This document shows, piece by piece, positions 1 through 8,421 of a stretch of 64,000 bases of DNA. The position numbers were made by a program, and so were the translations under genes. This DNA is from an uncultured Clostridia bacterium (GTDB lineage Bacteria > Bacillota > Clostridia > Lachnospirales > Lachnospiraceae). Numbering within the stretch: position 1 is the first letter of the stretch; each line of letters starts with the position of its first letter. The notes beneath the pieces were generated by a model. It worked only from the letters and a program-made list of their open reading frames with translations. It was not told the DNA's origin and did no database searches. The DNA is taken from assembly GCA_947643415.1 (NCBI GenBank), contig CANRWA010000016.1, forward strand, positions 1-64,000, in the 5' to 3' direction.

Positions 1-1353
1 TAATGTCTTTGTATCAGACTGAAAGTAATCGGTCTGTGCCAGCACACTGCCTTTACAATCTGAAACAATCGACTTTCCCTTATTTGTATGTCTGATTATA
101 TTACTTCCATTTTCAATCCCTCGCACAATCGCCGTCTTTGAAGCTAATAATGTCATTTCTTTCCAATCCGAAGCCGGAACAACCAGTATATCTACATTAT
201 CTTTACCTGCCTGCTGTACTTTCGACAAAAATGCCATATCAGAACATATGAATGGTGCAATCCGCCCATATTCTGTATCAAAGCTTTTTAACATTCCATC
301 TCCTTTTTGGCACAGTTCTCCGATTGAACGTCCATACTTAAAGTATTCTGAAATAAGTTCTCCTTGTGGATTGAATGCTACCGTTTTATTTTCCTTTAAG
401 TCCACATAAGGCGTTTTCACCAGTAACGAAACAATCAAATAAATTTCTTCCTGTTTTGCCATATCCGACGCCCGTTGCAGCAGTATATCTTCATCTTGTT
501 TTAAAACCGCTCCATTCAGTTCCGACCAAAAAACAATATTTGCTCCTGCTTGTGCTTCCAACTTCGTTTTTAGGAAAAGTTCATCCGCTACTGATGATAG
601 TTTATTCCTTGCATTCGTAATATTTTCATCAGTAAACGTATTAGTATAAAATGTAGCATATATATCTTTATCATCATTTAGCAGATGTGAAATCGGAACG
701 GTTACGCCGGCGATCCTAACACTCTTGTCTGAATTTCCTACAAAATGAAACATAACAATTCCATAAACAAACACTAATCCAATTACAGAACCATATACGA
801 TAATGTATTTTCTGATATATTCCTTTTTGCTTTTATTGTTCCAAATCCATATAACCATTGCCGCTGTCCAATACATTAAAAAAGTGATTCCATAAATTCC
901 TGTTACCGTTACTATTTGTAGCAGATATAGATTTTGGTATTGTGTATAAGCGTCAGACAGCCCTCCTAATATGGGATATATCAGATAGATAATATACTCT
1001 ATTGACACCATGATACTTGCAAAAATAATAGTATCTTGAAACCTCATTTTTGATTTTGACCAGTAAATATATGGTAAAACTTTCAGAAAAGATAACAAAA
1101 CTGCTACCATTATACATATCTTTATATCCATTCCAATGGCTCTCCCAAACTGGACAACAAATCCAATAGCATATATAGAACTAATTATAAGATATACTTT
1201 TCGGGTATGATTGAGATAAATCATACACAGAAACAAAATTGGATAAATCCACGCAAAAATCGGAACACACCATTCTCCGTTGGACATTACATAAATTAGA
1301 AAACTTAATATTATAAAAACTGCAAAGTATTTATTTTTAAGTAAATTTTTCAT
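1..1353 (-). CDS. Apolipoprotein N-acyltransferase-like membrane protein, partial (C-terminus beyond left edge)
   Basis: The reading frame begins at ATG 1353 behind AGGAGAA and stays open for 451 codons to the left edge, so the C-terminus is missing. The N-terminal half is a run of hydrophobic segments (about residues 5-230) with short loops. The rest resembles a carbon-nitrogen hydrolase (nitrilase) domain, as in Lnt, which transfers an acyl chain to the N-terminus of lipoproteins at the membrane. A candidate Glu-Lys-Cys triad is visible: E278 in WSELNG, K339 in EYFKYG and C370 in ICSDM, with spacing close to that of Lnt. Lnt is typical of diderms, so in a Gram-positive host the acyl acceptor may differ. 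It is AT-rich and borders mobile DNA. The superfamily call is fairly safe; the exact reaction is inferred. Confidence 0.75.
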   Translation of the reverse strand, partial: MKNLLKNKYFAVFIILSFLIYVMSNGEWCVPIFAWIYPILFLCMIYLNHTRKVYLIISSIYAIGFVVQFGRAIGMDIKICIMVAVLLSFLKVLPYIYWSKSKMRFQDTIIFASIMVSIEYIIYLIYPILGGLSDAYTQYQNLYLLQIVTVTGIYGITFLMYWTAAMVIWIWNNKSKKEYIRKYIIVYGSVIGLVFVYGIVMFHFVGNSDKSVRIAGVTVPISHLLNDDKDIYATFYTNTFTDENITNARNKLSSVADELFLKTKLEAQAGANIVFWSELNGAVLKQDEDILLQRASDMAKQEEIYLIVSLLVKTPYVDLKENKTVAFNPQGELISEYFKYGRSIGELCQKGDGMLKSFDTEYGRIAPFICSDMAFLSKVQQAGKDNVDILVVPASDWKEMTLLASKTAIVRGIENGSNIIRHTNKGKSIVSDCKGSVLAQTDYFQSDTKTL

Positions 1354-1675
1354 ATTTACAATATTCTCCTAAACACGTATTTGTCGCTTTATTTGCTTCC
1401 TGACAAATCCCGATTGAACAAAATCGCTGCGCGATAGCCTGCCAGGGCTGTGGCGCAGTTTTTACGTTTCTCTAATAAAAGCAGTGGAAAAATCTACCGA
1501 AATACGGTATTGTTAAGTTACCACACAAAACAATCAAATACGGAGACCTCCACTGCCTATGAATACAATAACATTTTTTGGTGTCTTCTGCAACCGGAAC
1601 TATGACGCCAATGCACCCTCCTGGTAACTAGACGTCATTTTAAACACTCAATACTACTTATCATGGAGGTTTTTT
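1354..1675. other. Intergenic region, probable left end of the IS91-type element
   Basis: No convincing gene is seen in these 322 bases. There is a short palindrome at 1423-1435 (ATCGC/GCGAT) and an inverted pair CTGCGC 1427-1432 / GCGCAG 1453-1458, just right of a GATTGAAC tetramer-containing stretch at 1412-1419. Structured subterminal DNA and GAAC/GTTC-type borders are expected for IS91-family ends, but I cannot fix the boundary. A good ribosome-binding site (TGGAGG) precedes the recombinase at 1676. Confidence 0.3.
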
Positions 1676-2523
1676 ATGTACGAAGATATTTTTGAATCCA
1701 TCCGCCAAGCTGCGGAAAAACGCAACCTTAGAGAACGGACAATTCAACTGTATTGCAGTAATGTCAGCTATTTCCTGCGCTGCACCAATAAGCCTGTTAC
1801 TGACCTTACGCTTGAGGATGCAGATGCCTTTCTTACCATGAAACGTCTGGAGGGCAGGTCCCCTGAAACTCATAATCACTACCGTTCATCTATCAAGTTT
1901 CTCTACAAAAGAGTCCTGAAGATTACCTGGGATGACGAGGAAGTCCCTGCCATGAAGCGTGAGCGGAATCTTCCAACTGTGCTTACGCTACAGGAGATCA
2001 ATGCTGTCATTGAAGCGACTGGTAACCTTAAGCATAAGTCGATCATCGCTACCATGTATTCTTCCGGGCTGCGTGTATCTGAGGCTGTCCATTTGCATTA
2101 TGATGATATTTCCCGTACTAACATGACCATTCATGTCCGGGAAACAAAAGGCCGCATCGACCGATATACGATCCTTTCCCGGAGGAATCTCGACCTGCTT
2201 ACCGAATACTGGTTTCAATGCGGCAGACCAAAGGGCATTCTCTTCCCGAGTTCATGGACTGGGATTACCTCGATATTTCAAGCGTTAACCAGTTTTTCAA
2301 AGCAAGCGCTAAAAAGGCCGGCATAATACGCCGCGTGTCTTCCCACGCCTGCCGTCACAGCTTTGCCAGTCACTTGTTCGAAAGCGGGGTGGATATCAAA
2401 TATATCCAGTCACTTCTTGGTCATGTCGATCCCCGCTCTACAGATGTATATCTGCATGTAAGCAACAAAACCCTGCTTGGAATCCGCAGCCCTTTTGATG
2501 TTTCGGAAGGCGGTGGGTCATGA
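1676..2523 (+). pseudogene. Tyrosine recombinase (XerC/D-like) with one frameshift, upstream partner of the IS91-type transposase
   Basis: The frame from ATG 1676 reads as a phage-type integrase: an N-terminal SAM-like core-binding domain (residues 1-90), then the catalytic domain with the first catalytic arginine in SSGLRVSEAVHL (R133). Near 2260 the homology leaves this frame and continues in another one to 2523, which carries HACRHSFASHL, LLGHVD and the tyrosine in TDVYLHV. One extra G in the GGG run of ACTGGGATTACC would restore a continuous protein. It is therefore either a one-base deletion, a sequencing error in a homopolymer, or a programmed -1 shift. The last codons overlap the transposase start at 2520, so the two were probably translated together. 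Joined, the product would be about 282 aa, a normal length for this family. Confidence 0.85.
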
Positions 2524-3695
2524 GCGGAAACTGCACGATACAGGATGTGTTTCACCGCTTTTATTCTGACTATGAGAAAACTCATGAACTGTCTGCGGCA
2601 CAGCAAAAAGCAGCTTATCACATCATGAACTGCAAAACCGGTGCATTTGGCGTCAATGTAAGCGTCTGCAAGGACTGCGGCTGTATCTCCGTCCATTATA
2701 ATTCCTGCCGGGACAAGTGTTGTCCTATGTGCCAGGAGTTTCCGAAAGAAAAGTGGGTGGATGCCCGCAGGGAGGATATACTGGATGCCCCGTATTTCCA
2801 TGTGGTTTTCACTGTGCCAGAAGAACTTAATCCCGTCATTTACAGCAACCAGAAGCTTTTGTACAATGCCCTTTACCATGCTGCCTCCGATACTTTGAGC
2901 GGACTTGCCAGAGATAAAAAATATCTTGGGGCAGATATAGGTTATATCTGCATTCTCCATACCTGGAGAAGCGCGATGAATTTCCATCCCCATATCCACA
3001 CCATCGTGTCAGGCGGAGGCCTGGATGCCAAGAACCACTGGAAGGATAACGGTGAGGATTTTTTTCTCCCGGTCAAAGTCCTTTCCAAAGTTTTTCGGGG
3101 CAAGTATCTTGCCGGGCTAAAGCAGCTATGGGCGGATGGAAAGCTGGAATTCTATGGAACAGCGGAACCTTACAAAAATCATTATGCTTTCAAACAGCTT
3201 TTGGACAACTGCTATGCCAAAGAATGGATTCCTTATTGCAAGAAGCCATTTCGTGGTGCGGAGTCTGTTATCAAATATCTTGGCAAATACACTCACAGAA
3301 TTGCCATAAACAACTACCGCATAAAGGATATGACGGATTTCACGGTTACGTTTACTGTGAAGGATTACAAAAACCATGGGCAGTGGAAGGAACTCACACT
3401 TTCCGGGGAGGAATTCATCAGGAGATTTCTGATGCATGTTCCTCCCAGGCGTTTTGTGCGGATCCGGCATTACGGTCTGCTTTCTTCCCGGAATAAAAAC
3501 AGCAAGATTACACTATGCCGCAACCTGCTTGGCTGTAAGAAATACATTTCCAGGCTTAAGGATCTTGATGCGCCCGCTATTATCAAGCTGCTCTATAACA
3601 AGGATGTCTGCAAATGCCCATCCTGCGGAGGGAACATCATTCCTCTGCCATCTGGCAGGCATTACATAAGACCTGAGCCACATTTATTATGTTGA
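2520..3695 (+). CDS. IS91-family HUH (Y2) transposase
   Basis: This 391-aa protein has the layout of IS91/ISCR-type transposases, which move by rolling-circle-like single-strand transfer. A cysteine-rich N-terminal zinc-binding region (CKDCGC then CRDKCCPMCQ, residues 50-72) is followed by the HUH metal-binding motif in HPHIH (H158, H160). The twin tyrosines lie in KYLGKYTHR (Y253 and Y257, spaced Y-x3-Y). A second zinc knuckle (CKCPSCGG) lies near the C-terminus. ATGA overlap with the upstream recombinase suggests translational coupling. Pairing of an IS91-type transposase with a tyrosine recombinase ORF is a known arrangement for part of this family. All catalytic residues are present, so the transposase itself looks intact. 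Confidence 0.92.
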   Translation: MSGNCTIQDVFHRFYSDYEKTHELSAAQQKAAYHIMNCKTGAFGVNVSVCKDCGCISVHYNSCRDKCCPMCQEFPKEKWVDARREDILDAPYFHVVFTVPEELNPVIYSNQKLLYNALYHAASDTLSGLARDKKYLGADIGYICILHTWRSAMNFHPHIHTIVSGGGLDAKNHWKDNGEDFFLPVKVLSKVFRGKYLAGLKQLWADGKLEFYGTAEPYKNHYAFKQLLDNCYAKEWIPYCKKPFRGAESVIKYLGKYTHRIAINNYRIKDMTDFTVTFTVKDYKNHGQWKELTLSGEEFIRRFLMHVPPRRFVRIRHYGLLSSRNKNSKITLCRNLLGCKKYISRLKDLDAPAIIKLLYNKDVCKCPSCGGNIIPLPSGRHYIRPEPHLLC

Positions 3696-4146
3696 ATACC
3701 AGCAGATGAATATTTTAAAAAAAGCTTCCTGTGGAGGCTTATTCGTGGTGCGCTGGAAATGATTTAAAAAAATCCCTCTCCATATGCACAGGTATCCAGC
3801 ATACTGTTTTGCAAAGAGCGTCAAAATTGAAAGCCCATATACAGCGGCTGCCCGGACGCGTCTTTGTTCAACCAGGAAAGAATCGAAACTGATGCAAACG
3901 AAAGGGCAGTTATCGAAAGATCAAAGCTGCTTTTTCGTTTGTACCACCTTCGATTCTTTCCTTAACGATTTGTCTGGTATTGAAGAATTCCGACCTGAAA
4001 TAAAGAAAGTAATTAAGGAAATACTTGCCAAACCAAAAATGCAAAAATCTGTTGAAAAGTAAGAAAAGACAGATAAAGATGAATAGTGATTTTTATATAG
4101 GGATATACACACTATTCATGGTCTGTATATCCCTATTTTTTACGAT
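3696..4146. other. Right flank of the IS91-type element; no supported gene
   Basis: This stretch follows the transposase stop and probably holds the oriIS end. A GTTC tetramer at 3866-3869 after a GC-rich patch (3842-3860) is a candidate boundary. A long imperfect hairpin lies at 3874-3962 (separate entry). A short open frame from ATG 3892 (56 codons, ending IKKVIKEILAKPKMQKSVEK) runs out of the hairpin. It lacks a good ribosome-binding site and I do not recognise it; it could be a truncated tail of a displaced gene. Confidence 0.3.
3874..3962. repeat. Large imperfect inverted repeat (hairpin), about 36-nt arms
   Basis: AGGAAAGAATCGAA (3874-3887) is exactly complementary to TTCGATTCTTTCCT (3949-3962). 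Inside it, CAAACGAAAGGGCAG (3895-3909) pairs with CTGCTTTTTCGTTTG (3927-3941), with two G-U pairs in RNA. A 7/7 partly paired internal region separates the stems and a 17-nt loop closes them. It could be a miniature transposon remnant, an IS end or a structured RNA. Confidence 0.7.
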
Positions 4147-4401
4147 ATGCAAAGGCAGGTGTTATCAATAAAAGATTATAGCGAACAATTTGAGCGGTAC
4201 TATGAAAGCGAAGATGTTGTTTACTGCAAAGATCCTAAACAACAAAAATTATATTTAAAACATCATGCAAAATTAGCTGATGTGTTTTACAGTGATATGG
4301 ATGACAGAGTTGTCTTTGTTTTTTGGAGAAACAAAACAAAAGAACTCTATAAAAAGTGGAAGAATCATGAACTAGAATATTTTTTAGAAAGGAATATATG
4401 A
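4147..4401 (+). CDS. Small hypothetical protein, possibly DUF5659-like
   Basis: This is an 84-aa soluble, charged protein without a signal peptide or membrane segment. The pattern of a basic strand (KLYLKHHAKLADVF), a hydrophobic strand (RVVFVFWRN) and a C-terminal helix (ELYKKWKNHELEYF) recalls small DUF5659-type proteins found on mobile elements; this is a weak resemblance only. No strong ribosome-binding site precedes ATG 4147, and a nearby GTG/ATA start is possible. It lies between the IS91-type module and an IS200 remnant and may be cargo or debris. No function is proposed. Confidence 0.45.
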   Translation: MQRQVLSIKDYSEQFERYYESEDVVYCKDPKQQKLYLKHHAKLADVFYSDMDDRVVFVFWRNKTKELYKKWKNHELEYFLERNI

Positions 4402-4498
4402 ATTACCAGTTCAACTGGTGGTTTGACTTTAGCCCTATAAGGGCCTATTGCTGTTCCGCCTAAAGGCGGGGTGTTACGAACCCGTTTACTTGCAGCCG
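4402..4498. repeat. Hairpin-rich end of the IS200-type remnant
   Basis: Three short GC-rich hairpins follow each other: AGCCC/GGGC-type near 4430-4446, CCGCC/GGCGG near 4456-4470, and AGCCGCT/AGCGGCT around 4494-4512 at the tnpA stop. IS200/IS605 elements carry such imperfect palindromes at their ends as TnpA recognition sites. The exact element boundary cannot be set from sequence alone. Confidence 0.4.
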
Positions 4499-4885
4499 CT
4501 AAAAAGCGGCTCCTGGGTTATCTTCTTTCCGGGACTCTTCCGACTGCTCCTGGATATACTTCTTTATTGCCTCTTCCGTAATATTGCCTATCGTCGCAAC
4601 ATAATATCCTCTTGCCCAAAATGATTTATTATACTTACTTCCCAATTCTGGATGTTTGTCATATATCATCAGTGCGCTTTTCCCCTTGAGGTATCCCATA
4701 AACTGTGACACACTTAACTTTGGCGGGATGCTCACACATAAATGCACATGATCCGGGCACACCGCACCCTCTATAATTTCAACATTTTTATATTTACATA
4801 ATTTTGAGATGACTTCCCTTACGTCTTCTCTTAATCGGCCATATAATAGCTTTTTCCTGTATTTTGGAATAAAACAATATAAACA
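4499..4885 (-). pseudogene. tnpA: IS200/IS605-family transposase TnpA, 5'-truncated remnant
   Basis: The frame ends at 4499 and reads upstream through FIPKYRKKLLYGRLREDV to about 4885, where the normal N-terminal residues and start codon are missing. The HUH motif (DHVHLCVS) and the C-terminal catalytic tyrosine (EAIKKYIQEQ) are both present. The first ATG in frame (4762) falls inside the conserved domain, directly before the HUH motif, so a functional protein is unlikely. No tnpB/IscB-like partner is visible. It sits in the accessory zone together with a second decayed tnpA at 7304-7773, whose sequence is clearly different, so the two are separate insertions. Confidence 0.85.
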
Positions 4886-4984
4886 TATGTTCTGAATTGT
4901 AATATATGAATTTATATGGTAAAATTACTGAAAATGACTGGTTTATAATATCTTATATAACTACAAATTACTAAGAGGAAGATT

Positions 4985-5131
4985 ATGACTAAGAACATAG
5001 ATAATGAAATAAATAATATATATGATTTAATGGCTTTTTCATATAAAAAATTGTACGAGGATATTAATAAAAGTATTAATCTGTATACTTATTTATTGTT
5101 TAGATTTTTCAAAAATATCCATCGCCCTTGA
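4985..5131 (+). CDS. Very small AT-rich ORF (48 aa), probably a fragment
   Basis: An ATG at 4985 lies 6 bases after AGAGGAAG, a fair ribosome-binding site, and opens 48 codons (MTKNIDNEINNIYDLMAF... ending RFFKNIHRP). A second frame at about 5190-5261 reads FDTWEEFDKAFRKSFGLDEN before a stop, as if it were the tail of the same or a related gene. The picture fits a decayed hypothetical gene. Base composition is much more AT-rich than the core genome, in line with the neighbouring accessory genes. No function is recognised. Confidence 0.3.
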   Translation: MTKNIDNEINNIYDLMAFSYKKLYEDINKSINLYTYLLFRFFKNIHRP

Positions 5132-5301
5132 TACTAATTTTTAGAATTATTATTTATTCATTATTCATACTTATTTCTTTAAAAATATAATAATAGCCTT
5201 TGATACATGGGAAGAATTTGATAAAGCATTTAGGAAGTCATTTGGATTAGATGAAAATTAAATGATCCCTATATTTTTTGTCTTAAACAGGAGATTTGAT
5301 A

Positions 5302-6123
5302 ATGTCATTAATAAGATGCCCTGAGTGTCGTAAAGTAATATCAAATAAAGCAATATCATGCCCTATATGTGGATGTATATTGGTTAAACAAAGCATTTTA
5401 AAAACAACTGGCAAATACATATTAAATTTTATAAGCAAATTATTCTTTGTTGTTCTTATTCCATTAACAACTATTGTTTATAATAATGTCTCTAAAGATA
5501 TGCGTTTATTAAATGATATTAATAATATTTTAATAGGAGAAAATCAACAATATGTAAAAGAATGTTTTGGTGATCCTATTTTTAAATCCTTTAACAAAAA
5601 ATATAAAATAGAAGAAAATGTTATAAATAATAAATATGCAATCATTAGAACTTATTACAAAAATGAAAAATTAGTTGGATTTTTTATTACTGCCAAACAA
5701 GATAATCAAAAAATACGAATCCAAGAACAGTTTGAAGATTTGTGCCAAAATAAACCATTGGGTGAATTTTCCTTTACAGATATCGAAATAGCACCTAAAT
5801 CTATTAATGCATACATTTCGCAAGGTATTTCTCATCAATTTTATTGTGAGGAATACTATTTTGGTTCTGATGGACATTATTATAATTTCTATTTTATGTA
5901 TTTAGATTATGGTTTTAATAAATTAACAGGATCATCAAACAACTGTTATAAAAATGATAAAGAACTAAAAGAGACTAAAATATCTGAAGATACAAAGAGG
6001 TCTGGAGTAAATATTGATAGAAAAACTTCTTATCCTAATACTTACGGTATAGTTGATGATACAGATGGAATTTATGACATGATATCTTCCTATATTGAAT
6101 ATGATTTAGAAGCTTTTAGATAA
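5302..6123 (+). CDS. Zinc-ribbon, single-pass membrane protein of unknown function
   Basis: ATG 5302 is preferred because AGGAG (5289-5293) stands 8 bases upstream; a TTG two codons earlier is less likely. The 273-aa product starts with a double CxxC zinc ribbon (CPECRK...CPICGC, about residues 6-26). One hydrophobic segment follows (about 42-62, FISKLFFVVLIPLTTIVY), then an outward or inward soluble domain rich in Asn, Lys and Tyr. The pattern FGDP...YYKNEKLVGFFI in that domain is seen in conserved hypothetical proteins. The gene is strongly AT-rich compared with the core and lies in the accessory zone, suggesting transfer. No function can be given from sequence. Confidence 0.7.
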   Translation: MSLIRCPECRKVISNKAISCPICGCILVKQSILKTTGKYILNFISKLFFVVLIPLTTIVYNNVSKDMRLLNDINNILIGENQQYVKECFGDPIFKSFNKKYKIEENVINNKYAIIRTYYKNEKLVGFFITAKQDNQKIRIQEQFEDLCQNKPLGEFSFTDIEIAPKSINAYISQGISHQFYCEEYYFGSDGHYYNFYFMYLDYGFNKLTGSSNNCYKNDKELKETKISEDTKRSGVNIDRKTSYPNTYGIVDDTDGIYDMISSYIEYDLEAFR

Positions 6124-6233
6124 ATTTATAAAATTCTTTTATAGTACGAGTTAGATTTTTTATACTATTTGATATAATATATAATTCACCTTTTAATGGT
6201 TTTGTTACACTTATTAAATATAGTGACATAAAT

Positions 6234-6262
6234 TTGCAAATCTTTACTTTTTATGGTACAAT
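6234..6262 (+). promoter_or_regulatory. Sigma-A-type promoter for the Big_2 protein gene
   Basis: TTGCAA (6234-6239), a 17-nt spacer and TACAAT (6257-6262) fit a vegetative promoter about 30 bases before the start codon at 6292; AAGGAGG follows as the ribosome-binding site. Confidence 0.6.
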
Positions 6263-6291
6263 ATAACAAAACATTCTAAGGAGGAGTCAAT

Positions 6292-7068
6292 ATGACTAAA
6301 CTTAAAAGGACATTAACACTTTTGCTTGCATTTGTTATGGTTCTAACACTTTCACCAATACAAGCAAATGCAGCAAAGAAGGTGAAACTCAACAAAAACA
6401 AACTGTCTTTGTATGTCGGAAAGACATACACACTTAAGCTGAAAAATAATAAGAGTAAGGTTAAGTGGACAAGCTCAAAAAAGACAGTGGCAACTGTATC
6501 ATCAAAAGGAAAAGTTAAAGCTAAGAAAAAAGGAAGCTGTAAGATTACAGCAAAGGTTGGGAAGAAGAAATATGTTTGTAATGTGAATGTCAAGAAGAAA
6601 ACTACAACAACAAGACCTTCTACAACAAGTACTCCTACAGAAAATCCTCCTACAGCCATTACAGATAATACTTTTTCTGGAAAAATATTTGCTGGATATG
6701 CTTGGGTTTTACTTGAAGAATACATGACTAAAAAAGGATATTCTAATTACACGGTAACTACCATTTCATCTGCAACGTGTATTGATAGCAAATATAAGGA
6801 CTGTATACAAATTGAAGGCATCTATAAAAACACTCATTACTTTTTTATCGCTGGTTTACAAAGTGGTCAACCAACAATTAATAAATATTCAACTTCTATG
6901 ACCGTAAAAGGTGTGAATTCTTATTATATGACTGCCATCATGTTCATTGGAGAAGAAAATTATAATATGAATGGAGAATTTTCAAAAACAGGTATTGAAT
7001 ATGATTATTATGAATTAAAAGCAAATAAAGATCAATATAAAGCAGAGGGTAACTATCAAATATATTGA
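6292..7068 (+). CDS. Secreted surface protein with a Big_2 (bacterial Ig-like) domain
   Basis: The 258-aa product has a classical signal peptide (MTKLKRT, a hydrophobic core, then an A-x-A-like cleavage site near residue 27, IQANAA). A lysine-rich Big_2 fold follows (about 30-103: LSLYVGKTYTLKLKN, VKWTSS, VATVSSKGKVKAKKKG, KITAKV). A Thr/Pro/Ser linker (about 104-120) leads to an unknown C-terminal domain of about 135 aa. No LPxTG or membrane anchor is seen, so it is probably secreted or held on the wall by charge. Big_2 domains occur in adhesins and cell-wall-binding proteins of gut Clostridia. The promoter at 6234 and the terminator at 7110 mark it as a single-gene unit. Confidence 0.85.
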   Translation: MTKLKRTLTLLLAFVMVLTLSPIQANAAKKVKLNKNKLSLYVGKTYTLKLKNNKSKVKWTSSKKTVATVSSKGKVKAKKKGSCKITAKVGKKKYVCNVNVKKKTTTTRPSTTSTPTENPPTAITDNTFSGKIFAGYAWVLLEEYMTKKGYSNYTVTTISSATCIDSKYKDCIQIEGIYKNTHYFFIAGLQSGQPTINKYSTSMTVKGVNSYYMTAIMFIGEENYNMNGEFSKTGIEYDYYELKANKDQYKAEGNYQIY

Positions 7069-7109
7069 TTATAAAAGAGAACAATTTTCTAAGTATTATA
7101 TATTTTTAT

Positions 7110-7141
7110 CTAAAAAGACACTTTAATAAGTGTCTTTTTAG
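7110..7141 (+). terminator. Rho-independent terminator after the Big_2 protein
   Basis: CTAAAAAGACACTT (7110-7123) is perfectly complementary to AAGTGTCTTTTTAG (7128-7141) with a TAAT loop. The T-rich arm makes it work as a terminator in both directions. Confidence 0.85.
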
Positions 7142-7303
7142 ATTGTATTACTCTTTTGTTAATGAACTACCCCGGGGCAAAGCCCTCAGGCACACGTAGC
7201 GACTACGGCACATACGTGCCTTGACGCTACATGGCACCTGCCTTTCGCCTCGCTTTGCGAGTTCGCGAAAGCGGGGTATCACTGAATTGCCGGCGCTTTG
7301 CGC
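7142..7303. repeat. GC-rich palindromic block at the end of the second IS200-type remnant
   Basis: Several nested hairpins are packed here in otherwise AT-rich DNA: GGGCAAAGCCC near 7176, CGTAG/CTACG within GGCAC...GTGCC near 7190-7220, and CTCGCTTTGCGAG near 7249. They lie beyond the 3' end of the tnpA remnant, where IS200/IS605 ends carry their recognition hairpins. No gene is seen. Confidence 0.45.
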
Positions 7304-7773
7304 CTAAAACATACCTGGCAGCCCCAGTTGCCCCCCTATATAATCCGCCCTGTATATTTTGTTATATGCATCGCCTTGGTTCTTTACATAGTTTGATATT
7401 ACTTTCTCATTTCCATGTTCGCTTACAGTTGCAACGTAGAATCCATCCGATCAAAATTCCCCTCCCATAACTTCTTTTTTACATCCGGACATCTTGCAAA
7501 TACTTTTTTTGCCGTTATGTTTTTTACTATTCTAACTATTTGGGTTGGACTGTATTTTGGCACTGACTGTACCAGAAAATGTACATGGTCCCTGTCTGTT
7601 CCTATTTCCAAAAAATTTATTTCATATCTCTTAGCAATTTCCTCACATGTTTCTTTAATAACTTTATCTACCTCTTCATCTATTACTACTCGCCTATACT
7701 TGGCAGGAAATACAAAATGATACATAATATTTGACACATTGTGCAATTTATGAATGCTTTCGCTCATCAGCAC
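7304..7773 (-). pseudogene. tnpA: IS200/IS605-family transposase TnpA, frameshifted
   Basis: The protein starts at 7773 (MLMSESIHKLHNVSN) and follows the TnpA fold through PAKYRRVVID and the HUH motif DHVHFLVQS. After KKLWEGNF the frame is lost. The remaining part, SDGFYVATVSEHGNEKVISNYVKNQ with the catalytic tyrosine, continues in a second frame to a stop at 7304-7306. At the break a T appears lost and the expected Trp codon reads TGA, so two changes disable it. No tnpB is present. Fragments of a phage-like tail gene lie immediately beyond its upstream end, suggesting the element inserted into that gene. Confidence 0.9.
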
Positions 7774-7867
7774 TTCTCCTTTCGCATCTCATTATATCAT
7801 TTTGTCATGCATAAATAAAGTTTGTTATCGCCGCAGAGCGGCGGGGAATTATACCCGCCTTGGATTA

Positions 7868-8194
7868 AATAAACGCGCATCTAATACGTGGAGTTATATA
7901 GTTGCCAATGGGACAACTGCCCTGCAATTACCCCTCACTTCACTTATTCGCAGCGGTGAAGTGATTGTGCATATTCAAACTAATAGTTCTCCCTTCTATT
8001 GTTATAGCTGGACTGTAATGCCGGGGATGTTAAACACAGATGGAATTACTCTTATAGACGGGTACAAAACTGGTAACTTCGAAGGCTTTGGACAGGTCTA
8101 TATCAACAATAAAATCGCTCAAATTATGACATGCAAAATTGGCGGGAATAATTACATCAACGATTGTAAACTGATATTGTATTACTGCGGTTAA
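7868..8194 (+). pseudogene. C-terminal fragment of a phage-tail/fibre-like protein
   Basis: About 108 codons are open up to the stop at 8194. The sequence (NTWSYIVANGTTALQLPLTS..., EVIVHIQTNSSPFYCYSW..., GQVYINNKIAQIMTCKIGG...) is Gly, Asn and beta-branched rich, as in the C-terminal beta-structured ends of phage tail or collar proteins. The frame continues leftwards only into IS200 flanking DNA, so the N-terminal part is missing. A GGGAGG-preceded 12-codon ORF (8252) follows. I take it as a prophage remnant near the tRNA-Pro. The phage assignment rests on composition and context, not on a recognised family. Confidence 0.4.
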
Positions 8195-8317
8195 AAAGGA
8201 AGGTGCTAAATAAAAGGATGTAACTTACGGGTGCAAGAAGGGAGGATAGCAATGAATAATGCAAGGAACCATCCATATAGGCGGAATTGAATGAGGTTTT
8301 TTTAACGAACAATATTT

Positions 8318-8350
8318 AGGCTATGTAGCAAAATCTACATAGCCTGTTTT
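8318..8350 (+). terminator. Rho-independent terminator-like hairpin
   Basis: AGGCTATGTAG (8318-8328) pairs with CTACATAGCCT (8335-8345) around a 6-nt loop, followed by GTTTT. It closes the phage-like fragment region. Confidence 0.7.
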
Positions 8351-8421
8351 AGATTTATTAACTTTTTTTGAAAACAATATAATTTTATATTCTTGTTATC
8401 CAATAATATATTAACAAAAAA

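Noticed and set aside
375-620. 81-codon plus-strand frame near the left edge
   Set aside because: Antisense to the Lnt-like gene, which has a far better coding pattern and catalytic motifs.
7231-7720. Two plus-strand frames of 79 and 101 codons
   Set aside because: They lie antisense to the tnpA remnant and in the hairpin block; composition is not protein-like.
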